DNA of 64,000 bases from Corynebacterium suranareeae (GCF_002355155.1 NZ_AP017369.1:3100001-3164000), one strand, 5' to 3'; positions 35,963-46,108 are shown, numbered from the stretch's first letter. A program made the numbers and translations. Notes: a model not told the origin generated them from the letters alone.

Positions 35963-37000
35963 ATGCTTGCTTTTCGACGCCCCCTCCTCCGCATCACGCA
36001 TCTCGGCGCTGCATTGCTGGCCGCAACGCTGCTGGTTTCTTGTACTCCCGCACCTGTCGAACAAGCAGATACTTTAACTGCTTTGGATCCAGATGCGGGT
36101 CCTCCGCTGCCTCCAGATTCTTCCCTAGAAGCTCCTGGAGAGAAGGATCCGGTAGTTGAGACTAAAGAGAATTGGCCTGGGTCATTGCGTCCGGATGATA
36201 AGACACCTGAAGAGCGGGTGCCAAGTATCGTCAATCGTGGGCGCATCATCGTCGGTGTTGATCAATCGCAAAATTTGTTGAGTTTCCGTGATCCTGTCAC
36301 GGGTGAACTTCGTGGCTTTGAGATCGAATTGGCAAGGGAAATCTCCCGCGATATTTTTGGTGACCCCAACCGGGTTGATTTCCGATTCGTCGGATCAGCA
36401 GACCGTTTGCGCTCCCTTGATCAAGGTGATGTAGATATTGTCATTCGTTCGGTGGCGATCACTGATGAACGCGCCAAATTAGTGGAGTTTTCCACTCCTT
36501 ATTTGCAGACTCAAACCCGCATGCTCACCATGGAGTCCTCGGGGATTTCTTCCATTGCGGATCTTCCTGGCCACACCATTTGTGTCACCGAAGGATCGAC
36601 ATCTTTGCAACGGGCTCGCACCATCGCCCCAGAATCCTCCATCTTAAGAACACGCAACTGGTCGGATTGCCTCATGGCTTTGCAGCAACACCAAGCTCAA
36701 GTCATTTTGGGCGATGATGTGATTTTGTCTGGTATCGCAGCCCAGGATCCTTATACCGAAATTCTTGATACAGCGTTAGATTCACAATTTTATGGAGTCG
36801 CTGCGACATCAACGACTGCTGGAACTGACTCTTCAGGGTTGATTCGCCAGGTAAACTCCACAATTGAAAGAATCCGCGAGGACCGCACATGGTGGACTAT
36901 GTTCAACGATTGGTTTGGACCATACTTGTGGTCCTACGGGCCACCTCAGCTGCAATACATGCCAGAGGAAGAAGGTGCAGACAACAATGAAGGACAATGA
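35963..37000 (+). CDS. glnH: Amino-acid-binding lipoprotein GlnH
   Basis: A 345-residue lipoprotein. A signal peptide ends in the lipobox LLVSC with the lipidated Cys at 27. A Pro/Glu-rich linker follows, then a family-3 solute-binding domain from about residue 85 (GRIIVGVDQSQNLLSFRDP, RGFEIELAREISRDIFG, DIVIRSVAITDERAKLVEFS). Homologues bind aspartate, glutamate or asparagine and signal through GlnX to PknG rather than feeding a transporter. It lies between glnX (0 bp) and pknG (14-bp overlap). Confidence 0.92.
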   Translation: MLAFRRPLLRITHLGAALLAATLLVSCTPAPVEQADTLTALDPDAGPPLPPDSSLEAPGEKDPVVETKENWPGSLRPDDKTPEERVPSIVNRGRIIVGVDQSQNLLSFRDPVTGELRGFEIELAREISRDIFGDPNRVDFRFVGSADRLRSLDQGDVDIVIRSVAITDERAKLVEFSTPYLQTQTRMLTMESSGISSIADLPGHTICVTEGSTSLQRARTIAPESSILRTRNWSDCLMALQQHQAQVILGDDVILSGIAAQDPYTEILDTALDSQFYGVAATSTTAGTDSSGLIRQVNSTIERIREDRTWWTMFNDWFGPYLWSYGPPQLQYMPEEEGADNNEGQ

Positions 37001-39452
37001 GGACTTCGATCCAGATTCCCCTGCAACGGAAGCTGTCGCTTTCAATCCTTTTGATGATGACGAGGATGATTCACCCGCCACATCTGCTGTTGCCTTCAAC
37101 CCTTTTGAAGATGATGACGACGACGAGGATTTCCACGGCGATGGTCTAGAATTTTTGCTGCGCGATTTGGACAATCTGCGCGCAACCCAAGGGCAAAAAG
37201 TTGCCGAACCACCAGCTGAGGAAGAAACCACCGGTGCTGTGGCAGCCCATACGGAGACAACTGCAGCCTCGATTAGGCCTCGCCCGGAGGTGGATCCAAG
37301 TGAGAGGAGTCGTCGACAAGCAATCTCCCTGTTCCGCGAACGACGCCGCATTCGCCGCCAATCTCGCCCCGTGGCCGATGGCATGGTCGAGCTACCGTTC
37401 ATCACGCCTAAGCCAGAAGATGAGCTGCTCATCGACCCCGATGAAAAACGCAAACCCGGTGTGCAGCCGCCGCAACTTGTCGCCGGCGACATCGTGGCTG
37501 AACAATATGAAGTGCTTGGAGTCATCGCGCACGGCGGCATGGGATGGATTTATCTAGCCAACGACCGCAATGTCTCTGGCCGCATCGTGGTACTCAAAGG
37601 CATGATGGCGCAATCGTCCATCCAAGATCAAGGCACCGCAGAAGCCGAACGCGAATTCCTCGCCGACATCACCCACCCCGGAATTGTTAAAGCCTACAAC
37701 TTCATCGATGATCCGCGCGTACCTGGTGGATTCATCGTCATGGAATACGTCAACGGCCCCTCACTGAAAGACCGCTGCAAAGCGCAACCCGACGGCGTGC
37801 TGCGCGTCGATCTGGCCATTGGATACATCCTCGAATTGCTGCCCGCCATGGACTACCTGCACCAACGCGGCGTGGTGTACAACGACCTTAAACCTGAAAA
37901 CGTCATCGCCACTGAAGACCAAGTAAAACTAATCGACCTCGGCGCTGTAACCGGCATCGGCGCATTCGGCTATATTTACGGCACCAAAGGCTTCCAAGCA
38001 CCCGAAGTAGCCACCCACGGGCCATCCATCGCCTCTGATATTTTCACCATCGGCCGCACCTTAGCTGCCCTGACCATGCCACTTTCCGTCGAAGATGGCA
38101 TCCTGGCCCCCGGCATTCCTTCACCAAAACACTCCCCTCTCCTGCGCCGACACCTCTCGTTTTACCGCCTGCTTCAACGCGCCACCGCCGAAGACCCCAC
38201 GCAACGATTCCGAAACGTCAGCGAATTACGCACCCAGCTTTACGGCGTACTCCGCGAAATACTTGCTGTCCGCGACGGCAAACAATACCCACACCAACAT
38301 TCACTGTTCTCCCCACAACGAAGCACCTTTGGCACCAAACACCTCGTGTTTCGCACCGACCGCATCATCGACGGCATCGAACGCCAAGCACGCATCACCG
38401 CCCCCGAAATCGTCTCCGCCCTGCCCGTCCCACTCATTGATCGCACCGACCCCGGCGCACGCATGCTGTCCGGTTCCTCCTACGCAGAACCATCCGAAAC
38501 ACTGGAAACACTGCGCAACGCCATGGAAGACGAACAATACAGCGCCTCAATTGAAATCCCCCTCGGCGTTGTCCGCGCACTACTTGACCTTGGATTTACC
38601 ACCGAAGCCCGCCAATGGTTGGAAACCCTAGAAGAACGCATCGGTGACGATTGGCGCCACAAATGGTTCTCCGGCATCACCTACTTGCTTCTCGACGACT
38701 ACGCCACCGCCCAAGTATTCTTCAACACAGTACTAACCATCCTTCCCGGCGAAGCAGCACCAAAACTGGCACTAGCTGCAGTCGATGAATTAATCCTGCA
38801 ACAAATGGGAGCAGAATCAACCCCATTCCTCACCCCAGAAATCGTCTCTGCAACAGCCACCCTAAGCAAAGACTTCGAAGAACTCGACGCCTCAGCATTC
38901 GCTGCACTCAGCGACACCTGGTCACATATCTCCAACGACCCCCAAGTAGTTCGCTTCCACTCCCTACGCCTCTACGCGCTTGTGTGGGCAACAAATCCCA
39001 CCACCGTATCCTCCGCATTCGGACTGGCACGCCAACTCATGGCCGAAAACCAAATCGAACTTGCCGTGCAATCCCTAGACAAACTTTCCCAATCCTCCAC
39101 GCACTACCGCATGGCAACCTTGACCACCATCTTGCTGCTGGTCAGCTCCAATTTAAGTGAATCCAGAATTCGAAGAGCCGCACGCCGACTCTCCGAAATC
39201 CCCACCAACGAACCACGCTTCAACCAAATCAAAATCGCGATCATGTCCGCCGGACTCACCTGGTTAAGAGAACGACACCTCCAAGCTTCCGCTTCAGCAA
39301 ACCCACTGTTTGAATTCCCGTTCTCCCAAAAAGGTTTACGCACCGGCATCTCCGAAGCGTTGCGAATCCAGGCTCGTTCAGCACCTTTCGCACACCACCG
39401 GTACGCGTTGGTGGATATGGCTAACGCGGTTCGACCATTGACGTGGTTCTAG
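36987..39452 (+). CDS. pknG: Serine/threonine protein kinase PknG
   Basis: The ATG at 36987 overlaps glnH by 14 bp and gives 821 residues, the expected size. The acidic N-terminus has two repeats, ATEAVAFNPF and ATSAVAFNPF (Thr14, Thr32), likely autophosphorylation and OdhI-docking sites. The kinase domain (~170-430) shows HGGMGWIY, the lysine K204, YNDLKPEN with D300 (Asn where HRD kinases have Arg) and D317 in IDLG. A TPR region fills the C-terminus. No CxxC rubredoxin motif is present, unlike mycobacterial PknG. PknG phosphorylates OdhI and relieves inhibition of 2-oxoglutarate dehydrogenase. Confidence 0.95.
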   Translation: MKDNEDFDPDSPATEAVAFNPFDDDEDDSPATSAVAFNPFEDDDDDEDFHGDGLEFLLRDLDNLRATQGQKVAEPPAEEETTGAVAAHTETTAASIRPRPEVDPSERSRRQAISLFRERRRIRRQSRPVADGMVELPFITPKPEDELLIDPDEKRKPGVQPPQLVAGDIVAEQYEVLGVIAHGGMGWIYLANDRNVSGRIVVLKGMMAQSSIQDQGTAEAEREFLADITHPGIVKAYNFIDDPRVPGGFIVMEYVNGPSLKDRCKAQPDGVLRVDLAIGYILELLPAMDYLHQRGVVYNDLKPENVIATEDQVKLIDLGAVTGIGAFGYIYGTKGFQAPEVATHGPSIASDIFTIGRTLAALTMPLSVEDGILAPGIPSPKHSPLLRRHLSFYRLLQRATAEDPTQRFRNVSELRTQLYGVLREILAVRDGKQYPHQHSLFSPQRSTFGTKHLVFRTDRIIDGIERQARITAPEIVSALPVPLIDRTDPGARMLSGSSYAEPSETLETLRNAMEDEQYSASIEIPLGVVRALLDLGFTTEARQWLETLEERIGDDWRHKWFSGITYLLLDDYATAQVFFNTVLTILPGEAAPKLALAAVDELILQQMGAESTPFLTPEIVSATATLSKDFEELDASAFAALSDTWSHISNDPQVVRFHSLRLYALVWATNPTTVSSAFGLARQLMAENQIELAVQSLDKLSQSSTHYRMATLTTILLLVSSNLSESRIRRAARRLSEIPTNEPRFNQIKIAIMSAGLTWLRERHLQASASANPLFEFPFSQKGLRTGISEALRIQARSAPFAHHRYALVDMANAVRPLTWF

Positions 39453-39561
39453 CTGGTTTGCAGGGTTGAGCGGGCTTTTGGGTTTGGCATGGGTCAATTT
39501 AGTGCGGAAATAGCTGTTTGCCCCGGGTGGTTTTAGATGTTCATGTGTTTGTCAGCATGGG

Positions 39562-39619
39562 ACCAAACCAGGAGACCCAGAAATCACATTTTCGACGTTT
39601 GTGGGTCTCCTAGTTTGGT
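39562..39619. repeat. 58-bp palindromic unit, type B, copy 3
   Basis: Arms ACCAAACCAGGAGACCCAG and GTGGGTCTCCTAGTTTGGT. It is exactly 58 bp and lies 14 bp from copy 4. Confidence 0.87.
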
Positions 39620-39633
39620 GTATCGCTCTCAAT

Positions 39634-39691
39634 ACCAAACACAGAGACCCAGCATTTAAGTTTTTAAAGATTCTGGGTCTCCTGGTTTGGT
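39634..39691. repeat. 58-bp palindromic unit, type B, copy 4
   Basis: Nearly identical to copy 1 at 28211-28268, including the centre CATTTAAGTTTTT. The spacer to copy 3 (GTATCGCTCTCAAT) resembles the spacer between copies 1 and 2 (TTATCGCACTCGAT). Confidence 0.88.
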
Positions 39692-39718
39692 CGCTCTCAA
39701 ATTTCAGCCCTTACCCTG

Positions 39719-39822
39719 AAAAGTCATACCTCCCCAGAAGCGCTTCTCACGGGTTTTCAAGGTCAAGCGCATACATAAAGCTCATCCAGAAAACTCGAGG
39801 CCTTAAACAAGCGATAAACGCC
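39719..39822 (+). repeat. Dispersed ~100-bp element C, copy 3
   Basis: From AAAAGTCATACCTCCCCAG to AAACAAGCGATAAACGCC. It contains the perfect palindrome AGAAGCGCTTCT. It sits after type B copies 3 and 4, repeating the order at 28.2-28.5 kb. The rest of the 499-bp gap between pknG and ackA holds no gene. Confidence 0.86.
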
Positions 39823-39903
39823 TAACGCTCATTCTTATGCCATTTGCTTCCGACCGCCTGGCACACTAACACCGCAATCAGCAGTGTGTGGATAGAATTC
39901 GCT

Positions 39904-39940
39904 AAACCCGGCTCGGAACATTTTCAACCGAGTCGGGTTT
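39904..39940 (-). terminator. Terminator of pta-ackA
   Basis: AAACCCGGCTCGG and CCGAGTCGGGTTT form a 13-bp stem with one mismatch and an 11-base loop. T-rich flanks lie on both sides, so it may work in both directions. It lies 12 bp after the ackA stop. Confidence 0.8.
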
Positions 39941-39951
39941 AACGCAGCTAC

Positions 39952-41145
39952 TTAAGCAAACTTCACCGCATACCGAGCGATAGCCAACTCTTCGTTAGTT
40001 GGAATAACAAAAACCTTGACCTTGGATTCATCGGTTGAAATCAAACGAGGTCCATCATTTGGCAAGGCGTTGCGCTCTGGATCGATTTCAATGCCGTACA
40101 TTTCTAGTCCGGCCAGGGCGTCCTCGCGAACGAACTGCGCATTTTCACCCACACCTGCGGTAAACACAATGGTGTCTACTCGTCCCAATGCCACCATGTA
40201 GGAACCTAGGTAGCGGCGGAGCTGGTGGATATAGATGTTGTATGCGGACCACGCATCTTGGTCATTGTTTTCAATCATTTCCCGGAGTTCACGGAAATCG
40301 TTGACTCCTGAAAGACCTTTGACGCCTGACTTTTTGTTCAGCAGATTATCGATCTCATCGATGCTCATGCCTGCGGTGCGTGACAGGTGAAACACGATAC
40401 CTGGATCAATATCACCACTTCGGGTACCCATCACTAGACCTGCCAGTGGTGTCATTCCCATGGAGGTATCCACCGCACGACCGCCTTGAACAGCTGCCAT
40501 TGAGGCACCATTGCCCAGGTGGAAGGTAATGGTGTTGACTTCTTCGGCGGGCTTTTCCAAGATTTCCACTACGCGCTTGGACACAAACTCGTGGGATGTG
40601 CCGTGGAAACCGTAGCGCCTGATTCCGTGTTCCGCTGCGACATCTTTGTTGATGGCATAGAGCGCTGCTGCTGGCGGAAGCGAGTGGAAAAATCCTGTAT
40701 CAAACACAGCAACGTGTGGAACATCGGGCAAAATTTTGCGGGCCACTTCGATGCCATCAACGTTGGCTGGGTTGTGCAGAGGTGCCAGTGGGATCAGGTC
40801 GCGGATCATTTCAACGATTTCATCGGTGATAAGTTCCGGTGCAGAGAACAAGATTCCACCGTGAACCACGCGGTGTCCAACTGCGGTGATTTCCAGTTGG
40901 GAGGGGCCACAGTTGTGTTGATCCATGAGGTCAAACGCTAAGTTGAGGCCTTCAGAGTGGTCCGCAATGGGTGTTTCCAGGGTGTATTTTTCGCCCTCAA
41001 CTTTAAGGACAATGCGACCATTTGGTTCGCCTATTTGCTCTACCAGGCCTGAAACAAAGGGCTCGTCGATAGCAGAATTTTCTGGGTTGACCAGCTGAAA
41101 TTTGATGGAGGATGAACCGGAGTTCAAAACAAGTGCCAAAGACAT
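39952..41145 (-). CDS. ackA: Acetate kinase
   Basis: A 397-residue enzyme that makes acetyl phosphate from acetate and ATP, and the reverse. Typical blocks: [13 protein letters not shown] at the start, [55 protein letters not shown] and [14 protein letters not shown]. It starts on the last base of the pta stop (TAATG), so the pair is translationally coupled. Together they form the acetate activation pathway, known in C. glutamicum to be controlled by RamA and RamB. Confidence 0.97.
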   Translation of the reverse strand: MSLALVLNSGSSSIKFQLVNPENSAIDEPFVSGLVEQIGEPNGRIVLKVEGEKYTLETPIADHSEGLNLAFDLMDQHNCGPSQLEITAVGHRVVHGGILFSAPELITDEIVEMIRDLIPLAPLHNPANVDGIEVARKILPDVPHVAVFDTGFFHSLPPAAALYAINKDVAAEHGIRRYGFHGTSHEFVSKRVVEILEKPAEEVNTITFHLGNGASMAAVQGGRAVDTSMGMTPLAGLVMGTRSGDIDPGIVFHLSRTAGMSIDEIDNLLNKKSGVKGLSGVNDFRELREMIENNDQDAWSAYNIYIHQLRRYLGSYMVALGRVDTIVFTAGVGENAQFVREDALAGLEMYGIEIDPERNALPNDGPRLISTDESKVKVFVIPTNEELAIARYAVKFA

Positions 41146-42530
41146 TATTTGACTCCTCCTGCCTGAATTGCGGTGATAGCAACGGTGTTCACGATGTCAG
41201 GAACGGTAGCACCACGGGAAAGGTCGTTGACTGGTTTGTTCAGTCCCTGCAGAATCGGGCCAACTGCCAGGGCATGCCCGGTGCGTTGTGCGGTTTTGTA
41301 GCCAATGTTTCCGGCTTCCAAGTCGGGGAAGATAAACACGTTTGCTTGGCCAGCAACATCTGAGTCTGGCATCTTTTTGCGTGCCACGCCTGGATCTACT
41401 GCGGCATCAAATTGCAGTGGTCCATCAACACAGAGTTCTGGGTCTAGCCGGCGTGCTTCTGCCAGCGCGTCAATGGCGCGGTCAACATCTGGGCCACCTC
41501 CTGAGTTGCCGGTGGAATAGGACAGGATGGCTACGCGTGGATCGATGCCAAATTGCGCTGCGGTTTTAGCTGATACAACGGCGATTTCACCAAGTTGTTC
41601 TGCGGTGGGGTTGGGGTTAACTGCACAGTCGCCGAAAGCCCACAGACGCCCACGAAGCACCATGAGGAAAATCGAGGAGACAACGGATGCTTCTGGAACA
41701 GTCTTGATGATCTGGAAGCTGGGCTTGATGGTGTGTGCGGTGGTGTTTGCTGCACCGGAAACCATGCCATCGGCGTCACCATTGTGCACCATCATCGTGC
41801 CAAAGTAGGAGATGTCCTTCATGGTTTCGCGGGCTTGCTCAATGGTGACACCCTTTGACTTGCGCAGTTCAGCGAATTGTTCTGCGAATTCTTCCAAGCG
41901 TGGGTCAGTCAGCGGGTTGACCAGGTAGGCGGTGTTGAGGTGGAGTCCAAGTTCGGTGGCGCGCTCGCGGATTTTTACAGGATCACCCAGGATTGTGATT
42001 TCGCAAATATTTTGTTCCAGCAGTTGGTGTGCTGCCATCAAAATGCGGTCATCATCACCTTCAGGCAAGACGATGTGTGATTGTTCGGTTTGTGCGCGCT
42101 TGAGCAGCCAGTTTTCAAAAAGTTCGGCACTCATGACCGGTTCGAGGTTGCTGTGGTTGCGCACGGCTTTGCGTAGCTTGTCGGGCATTGGTTCTTGCTC
42201 AGCGGTAAATGCTGCAGCCACTACGGCTCCGGCATTGTTTACCTGGGTACGTGCCAATGCAACGTGCTTGCCCTGTTTATCCACCAGGAGCAGAACAGGG
42301 ATACCGAGAGCTGCGGCTACCTGTGCATCAAAGAAGGTGTTGCCCGCACCGATGATGAGAGCTGGTCCCTCAGCAAGGAGGTCGGCTGACAGAACTTTAG
42401 AAACTTCTAGTTCTTCGTCTGGCAGGTTGGTGAGTCGAACTCCAAGGTCGGCTGCGACTTCTTCCAAATCAAATCCATCGAAGCTGCGATTAACCGTGGT
42501 GATCAAAGCTGAGGTCGGTGTGTCAGACAT
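41145..42530 (-). CDS. pta: Phosphate acetyltransferase
   Basis: A 461-residue enzyme that interconverts acetyl phosphate and acetyl-CoA. The first ~140 residues form a short regulatory-type domain ([15 protein letters not shown]). The PTA_PTB catalytic domain follows, with [39 protein letters not shown] and [15 protein letters not shown]. It is shorter than the ~700-residue enteric form and longer than the ~330-residue form. AAAGGCG precedes the start, and a structured leader with two hairpins lies upstream. Confidence 0.96.
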   Translation of the reverse strand: MSDTPTSALITTVNRSFDGFDLEEVAADLGVRLTNLPDEELEVSKVLSADLLAEGPALIIGAGNTFFDAQVAAALGIPVLLLVDKQGKHVALARTQVNNAGAVVAAAFTAEQEPMPDKLRKAVRNHSNLEPVMSAELFENWLLKRAQTEQSHIVLPEGDDDRILMAAHQLLEQNICEITILGDPVKIRERATELGLHLNTAYLVNPLTDPRLEEFAEQFAELRKSKGVTIEQARETMKDISYFGTMMVHNGDADGMVSGAANTTAHTIKPSFQIIKTVPEASVVSSIFLMVLRGRLWAFGDCAVNPNPTAEQLGEIAVVSAKTAAQFGIDPRVAILSYSTGNSGGGPDVDRAIDALAEARRLDPELCVDGPLQFDAAVDPGVARKKMPDSDVAGQANVFIFPDLEAGNIGYKTAQRTGHALAVGPILQGLNKPVNDLSRGATVPDIVNTVAITAIQAGGVK

Positions 42531-42549
42531 ACATCGCCTTTCTAGTTTC

Positions 42550-42598
42550 AGCCTGAACCCTCACATTAATGACACTTCAGGCTTGTGCCTTCCGGCAC
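42550..42598 (-). promoter_or_regulatory. Two hairpins in the pta leader
   Basis: AGCCTGAA (42550-42557) and TTCAGGCT (42576-42583) form a perfect 8-bp stem. GTGCC (42585-42589) and GGCAC (42594-42598) form a 5-bp stem that on the transcribed strand has a GGAA loop, a GNRA-type tetraloop. Both lie between the RamB-type boxes and the pta start. Confidence 0.5.
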
Positions 42599-42661
42599 TA
42601 CTGAGGGGAAGTTGTGATTTCTTCCATAGTTTAGCGCCCGTCCGCCTTGCGTACAGCCTGG

Positions 42662-42674
42662 TTTGCAAAGAATT
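42662..42674 (-). promoter_or_regulatory. RamB-type box, proximal
   Basis: On the minus strand it reads AATTCTTTGCAAA, two mismatches from the RamB motif AAAACTTTGCAAA as I recall it. It lies about 130 bp upstream of pta. Confidence 0.6.
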
Positions 42675-42776
42675 ATTTTGTAATTTTCAAAGCGAACTCA
42701 ATCCACCGCTTTGAGCTGCACAAATGCATATAGGCTTAAAAAACAATACGGAACGGTTACAAGTTGCGAAGTACCC

Positions 42777-42789
42777 TTTGCAAAGTTTT
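42777..42789 (-). promoter_or_regulatory. RamB-type box, distal
   Basis: On the minus strand it reads AAAACTTTGCAAA, an exact match to the RamB motif (AAAACTTTGCAAA) known to act at pta-ackA and aceA/aceB. It lies about 250 bp upstream of pta. The remainder of this 490-bp divergent region up to fprA holds no gene. Confidence 0.75.
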
Positions 42790-43020
42790 TAACGGCACTT
42801 TTCAACTCTCCAACCCAGAATAGTGTGGTCTACAAAAGCGCGCATCGTGACAAAAATGACGCCCTTTCAACCCCCTTTACTCCCCGAGTGCCCTTTATTA
42901 GTCTGCACTAACCACGTATCATGGAGGGTTGATAGCGAGGCACTTTTAAGCTTTCGAAGATAGTCGCCTGCTAAAGTACTCCATATTTTTAAAACAACCT
43001 TTTAAGGAATCGAACTTTAT

Positions 43021-44388
43021 ATGTCTCGCCCTTTGCGTGTTGCCGTTGTCGGTGCAGGTCCAGCAGGAATCTATGCGTCTGATTTGTTGATGAAATCTGA
43101 CACTGATGTGCAGATCGATCTCTTTGAGCGCATGCCAGCGCCGTTCGGTCTTATCCGTTATGGCGTGGCGCCTGATCACCCTCGTATCAAGGGCATCGTG
43201 AAGTCGCTGCACAACGTCATGGATAAGGAACAGCTGCGTTTCTTAGGCAACATCGAGGTTGGCAAGGACATCACTGTTGATGAACTCCACGAGTTCTATG
43301 ACGCTATTGTGTTCTCCACTGGAGCAACAGGTGACCAGGATTTGCGGGTCCCTGGCTCCGACCTCGAGGGTTCTTGGGGTGCGGGTGAATTCGTCGGTTT
43401 CTATGACGGCAACCCAAACTTTGAACGCAGCTGGGATCTTTCCGCAGAAAAGGTCGCGGTCATTGGTGTTGGAAACGTGGCTTTGGATGTGGCGCGAATC
43501 CTGGCTAAAACCGGTGATGAGCTGCTAGTTACTGAGATCCCGGACAATGTATATGAAAGCTTGGCTAAAAATAATGCCAAGGAAGTACACGTTTTCGGTC
43601 GTCGTGGACCAGCTCAGGCAAAGTTCACTCCGTTAGAGCTTAAAGAGCTGGATCATTCTGACACCATTGAAGTAGTGGTCAACCCTGAAGATATTGATTA
43701 CGATGCCGCTTCAGAGCAGGCGCGCCGTGATTCCAAGTCTCAGGATTTGGTATGCCAGACCCTGGAAGGTTACGCCATGCGTGATCCCAAGGGTGCTCCA
43801 CACAAGCTGTTTATTCACTTCTTTGAATCGCCTGTGGAAATTCTCGGTGAAGACGGCAAGGTTGTGGGCATTAAAACTGAGCGCACGCAGCTTGACGGCA
43901 ATGGTGGTGTAACCGGAACTGGCAAGTTCACCACCTGGGATGTGCAGTCGGTCTACCGTGCTGTCGGCTACCGCTCTGACGCTATTGAGGGCGTGCCGTT
44001 TGATGCTGAGCGTGCCGTTATCCCGAACGATGGCGGCCACATCATTGATCCTGAGGTCGGTGCCCCAATTGCTGGCCTGTACGCCACTGGCTGGATCAAG
44101 CGTGGACCTATTGGTTTGATCGGTAACACCAAGTCTGATGCCAAGGAAACCACCGAAATGCTGCTGGCTGATTACGCTGCTGGTTCTTTGCCTGAGCCTA
44201 AAAAACCTGAGCTGGATGCGATCATCGAGTTCCTTGATGAGCGCAAGGTTGCTTTCACCACGTGGGAAGGCTGGCATCTTCTCGATGCCGCGGAACGCGC
44301 GTTGGGTGAGCCTGAGGGCCGTGAGCGCAAGAAGATCGTTGAGTGGAATGACATGGTGCGACATGCTCGTCCAGAATACGACATCTAG
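43021..44388 (+). CDS. fprA: Ferredoxin/adrenodoxin-type NADP+ reductase FprA
   Basis: A 455-residue flavoprotein that passes electrons between NADPH and ferredoxin. The FAD loop is VVGAGPAGIYASDLL (9-23), followed by MPAPFGLIRYGVAPDHPRIK, typical of adrenodoxin-reductase-like FprA. The NADP loop is VIGVGNVALDVARIL, and ATGWIKRGPIGLIGNTKSD lies near the C-terminal FAD site. AAGGA precedes the ATG. It is divergent from pta and monocistronic, with a hairpin after it. Confidence 0.94.
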   Translation: MSRPLRVAVVGAGPAGIYASDLLMKSDTDVQIDLFERMPAPFGLIRYGVAPDHPRIKGIVKSLHNVMDKEQLRFLGNIEVGKDITVDELHEFYDAIVFSTGATGDQDLRVPGSDLEGSWGAGEFVGFYDGNPNFERSWDLSAEKVAVIGVGNVALDVARILAKTGDELLVTEIPDNVYESLAKNNAKEVHVFGRRGPAQAKFTPLELKELDHSDTIEVVVNPEDIDYDAASEQARRDSKSQDLVCQTLEGYAMRDPKGAPHKLFIHFFESPVEILGEDGKVVGIKTERTQLDGNGGVTGTGKFTTWDVQSVYRAVGYRSDAIEGVPFDAERAVIPNDGGHIIDPEVGAPIAGLYATGWIKRGPIGLIGNTKSDAKETTEMLLADYAAGSLPEPKKPELDAIIEFLDERKVAFTTWEGWHLLDAAERALGEPEGRERKKIVEWNDMVRHARPEYDI

Positions 44389-44410
44389 GTGTAGTTAAAA
44401 CACAAGAATT

Positions 44411-44441
44411 GGGCGCTGTTGGAAGTTAATCCACAGCGCCC
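44411..44441 (+). terminator. Terminator-like hairpin after fprA
   Basis: GGGCGCTGTTGGA pairs with TCCACAGCGCCC (12 pairs, one bulge) around a short loop. Only CTTTGCGT follows, so the T run is weak. Confidence 0.65.
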
Positions 44442-44524
44442 TTTGCGTGCTCTACTAGTGAATACTGTGTTAATGCTTTGCTGTGGACTGTCTACTTTGG
44501 GGGTTTGCAGGCTAGTCTTTTGTC

Positions 44525-45073
44525 ATGACCCGATACTTTGCAGTTTCCAATCTTCAGGAGTTAGGCTCCCTCGAAGTTCACAAATTGTACAAACTTCGTG
44601 TAGATATTTTCGTTCACGAGCAGCAGACTCCGTACGCGGAGATTGATGACACCGATGTCGCACCCACCACCAATCACATTTTGGCGTGGGAGCGCGCTGA
44701 TACCGCCCCGTCACGCCTCGTCGGCTGCGCTCGCCTGGCCCCCACCACCGTCGCCGAGCTCAAGGGCTACACGGGCACAAGCATTTCGCTTGACGACGCC
44801 ACCGAGCTGTCACAACTCGGCCGCGTCGCGGTGTCTAAGGAAGAGCGGGGCACGGGGCTGTCCCAAGATTTGATGCACAACGCATTGCGTCTTGCCTATG
44901 AGCAGTACCCTGATCGTGATGTGGTGCTCACAGCCCAAAAGCCACTGGCTGATTTCTACGGCGAATACGGATTTGAGCCAATCGGTGAAGAATATCTTGA
45001 TTCTGGTGTCGTACACCTTCCGATGTTGCTCAAGGCTTCGGAATTAGAGAAATTCTCTAACCTAAACGCCTGA
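44525..45073 (+). CDS. ElaA-like GNAT acetyltransferase
   Basis: A 182-residue protein of the ElaA type: LYKLRVDIFVHEQQTPYAEID, then LGRVAVSKEERGTGLSQDLM (acetyl-CoA loop) and AQKPLADFYGEYGFEPIGEEY. The substrate is unknown. No ribosome site precedes the ATG, and TAGTCT lies just upstream, so it may be leaderless. Its 3' end overlaps the convergent lipoprotein gene by 12 bp. Confidence 0.88.
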   Translation: MTRYFAVSNLQELGSLEVHKLYKLRVDIFVHEQQTPYAEIDDTDVAPTTNHILAWERADTAPSRLVGCARLAPTTVAELKGYTGTSISLDDATELSQLGRVAVSKEERGTGLSQDLMHNALRLAYEQYPDRDVVLTAQKPLADFYGEYGFEPIGEEYLDSGVVHLPMLLKASELEKFSNLNA

Positions 45074-46108
45074 TCCATAGTCGCTAGAACTCACCCAGAT
45101 TTCCTTGCCCGTCGCGGTGCGGAAACGCACCCGATCGCCTTCATTAATGACGGCGAGGGAGGCGTCGAAAAGCGAATTTTTAGCGTCAATGAGCTGCCGG
45201 CCGCGGAAATAGTCGAGGCCGGGGTTGCCCACCTGCGTGCCTATGACGGTGATGTTGTTGCCGCTGACGCTCATGTGGATGAGGTTGTTGCCGTCGTCCC
45301 AGCCAGGCGTGCTTAGTGTTTGGCACCAAAAATCGGACGAGCTTGGCGTGTCGAAGAAGCAAGACATGGAGTTGCCGTCGGCAAATCTGAATTCACCGAT
45401 GCTGGAAAAGACCTGGTGTAACCCACTTTCTGTGGTCACTATGTCATCGCGTTGGGCGTTCGATAACATGCTAAACCCCGCGCCATTGATGCGGAATGTC
45501 TCATTGGTGGCGTATTTTGTGCATGCGATTTCATCAGCAGCATCCGTGAAACATGCCATGGTGTGAAGATCCAGATAGGTTCCAGGCTGCAAAGTTGTGT
45601 AATTTTCTGGCATGACATGGGAAATCGCCGTGGTAAGTTCAGCAAACCCAGCGCGATTTTGCTCATTGGTATCCGCCACCGCGTAGCTAGTGCCAAATCG
45701 GCAAGCACCTTGAGCAAAACTTACCCGCCAATCAAGCGATGGATTTCGGTTAATTGGGGCATCTTGTTCAATGGGGCGGAACTCGCATTCAATTGACCCA
45801 TCTACCGATGCGAAGCTTACCTGCCCATCTTGGTATCCACTTGCGTAACTATCTATGTTCTGACGGGTATAGCGCGGGCTTAGATCAAGAGATTCTGCCT
45901 GCTTGGTGGTGGTTTCCGTAGGCGTTGTGGGGCGCGGAGGATTATCGTCGGTTTCTGATGTCGGCTGCGCAACTGTTTCCGTGATGGTCTCCACCGGAGC
46001 GGGAGGGGATGGAAGAGCTGGGGGATCTGCGTCCGAGGGCCGCGAATCAGCACACGCTACTAGAACGCACGCCACAATGGGGATGATTGCCAGCCGTCGG
46101 ATATTCAT
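45062..46108 (-). CDS. Secreted lipoprotein, paralogue of the upstream gene
   Basis: A 348-residue lipoprotein with lipobox VLVAC (Cys 19), then a Pro/Thr-rich linker of ~55 residues and two beta-rich halves with paired cysteines (ECEFRP, ACRFG, MACFTDAADEIACTKY, SMSCFFDTP). The same Cys pattern and order occur in the gene 15 bp upstream, so they are tandem paralogues in one operon. No family is recognised. It probably sits on the outer face of the membrane. Confidence 0.75.
   Translation of the reverse strand: MNIRRLAIIPIVACVLVACADSRPSDADPPALPSPPAPVETITETVAQPTSETDDNPPRPTTPTETTTKQAESLDLSPRYTRQNIDSYASGYQDGQVSFASVDGSIECEFRPIEQDAPINRNPSLDWRVSFAQGACRFGTSYAVADTNEQNRAGFAELTTAISHVMPENYTTLQPGTYLDLHTMACFTDAADEIACTKYATNETFRINGAGFSMLSNAQRDDIVTTESGLHQVFSSIGEFRFADGNSMSCFFDTPSSSDFWCQTLSTPGWDDGNNLIHMSVSGNNITVIGTQVGNPGLDYFRGRQLIDAKNSLFDASLAVINEGDRVRFRTATGKEIWVSSSDYGSGV

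Noticed and set aside
42711..42911. A 66-residue frame between pta and fprA
   Set aside because: It spans the RamB-type box and promoter DNA, with no ribosome site and no protein-like pattern.
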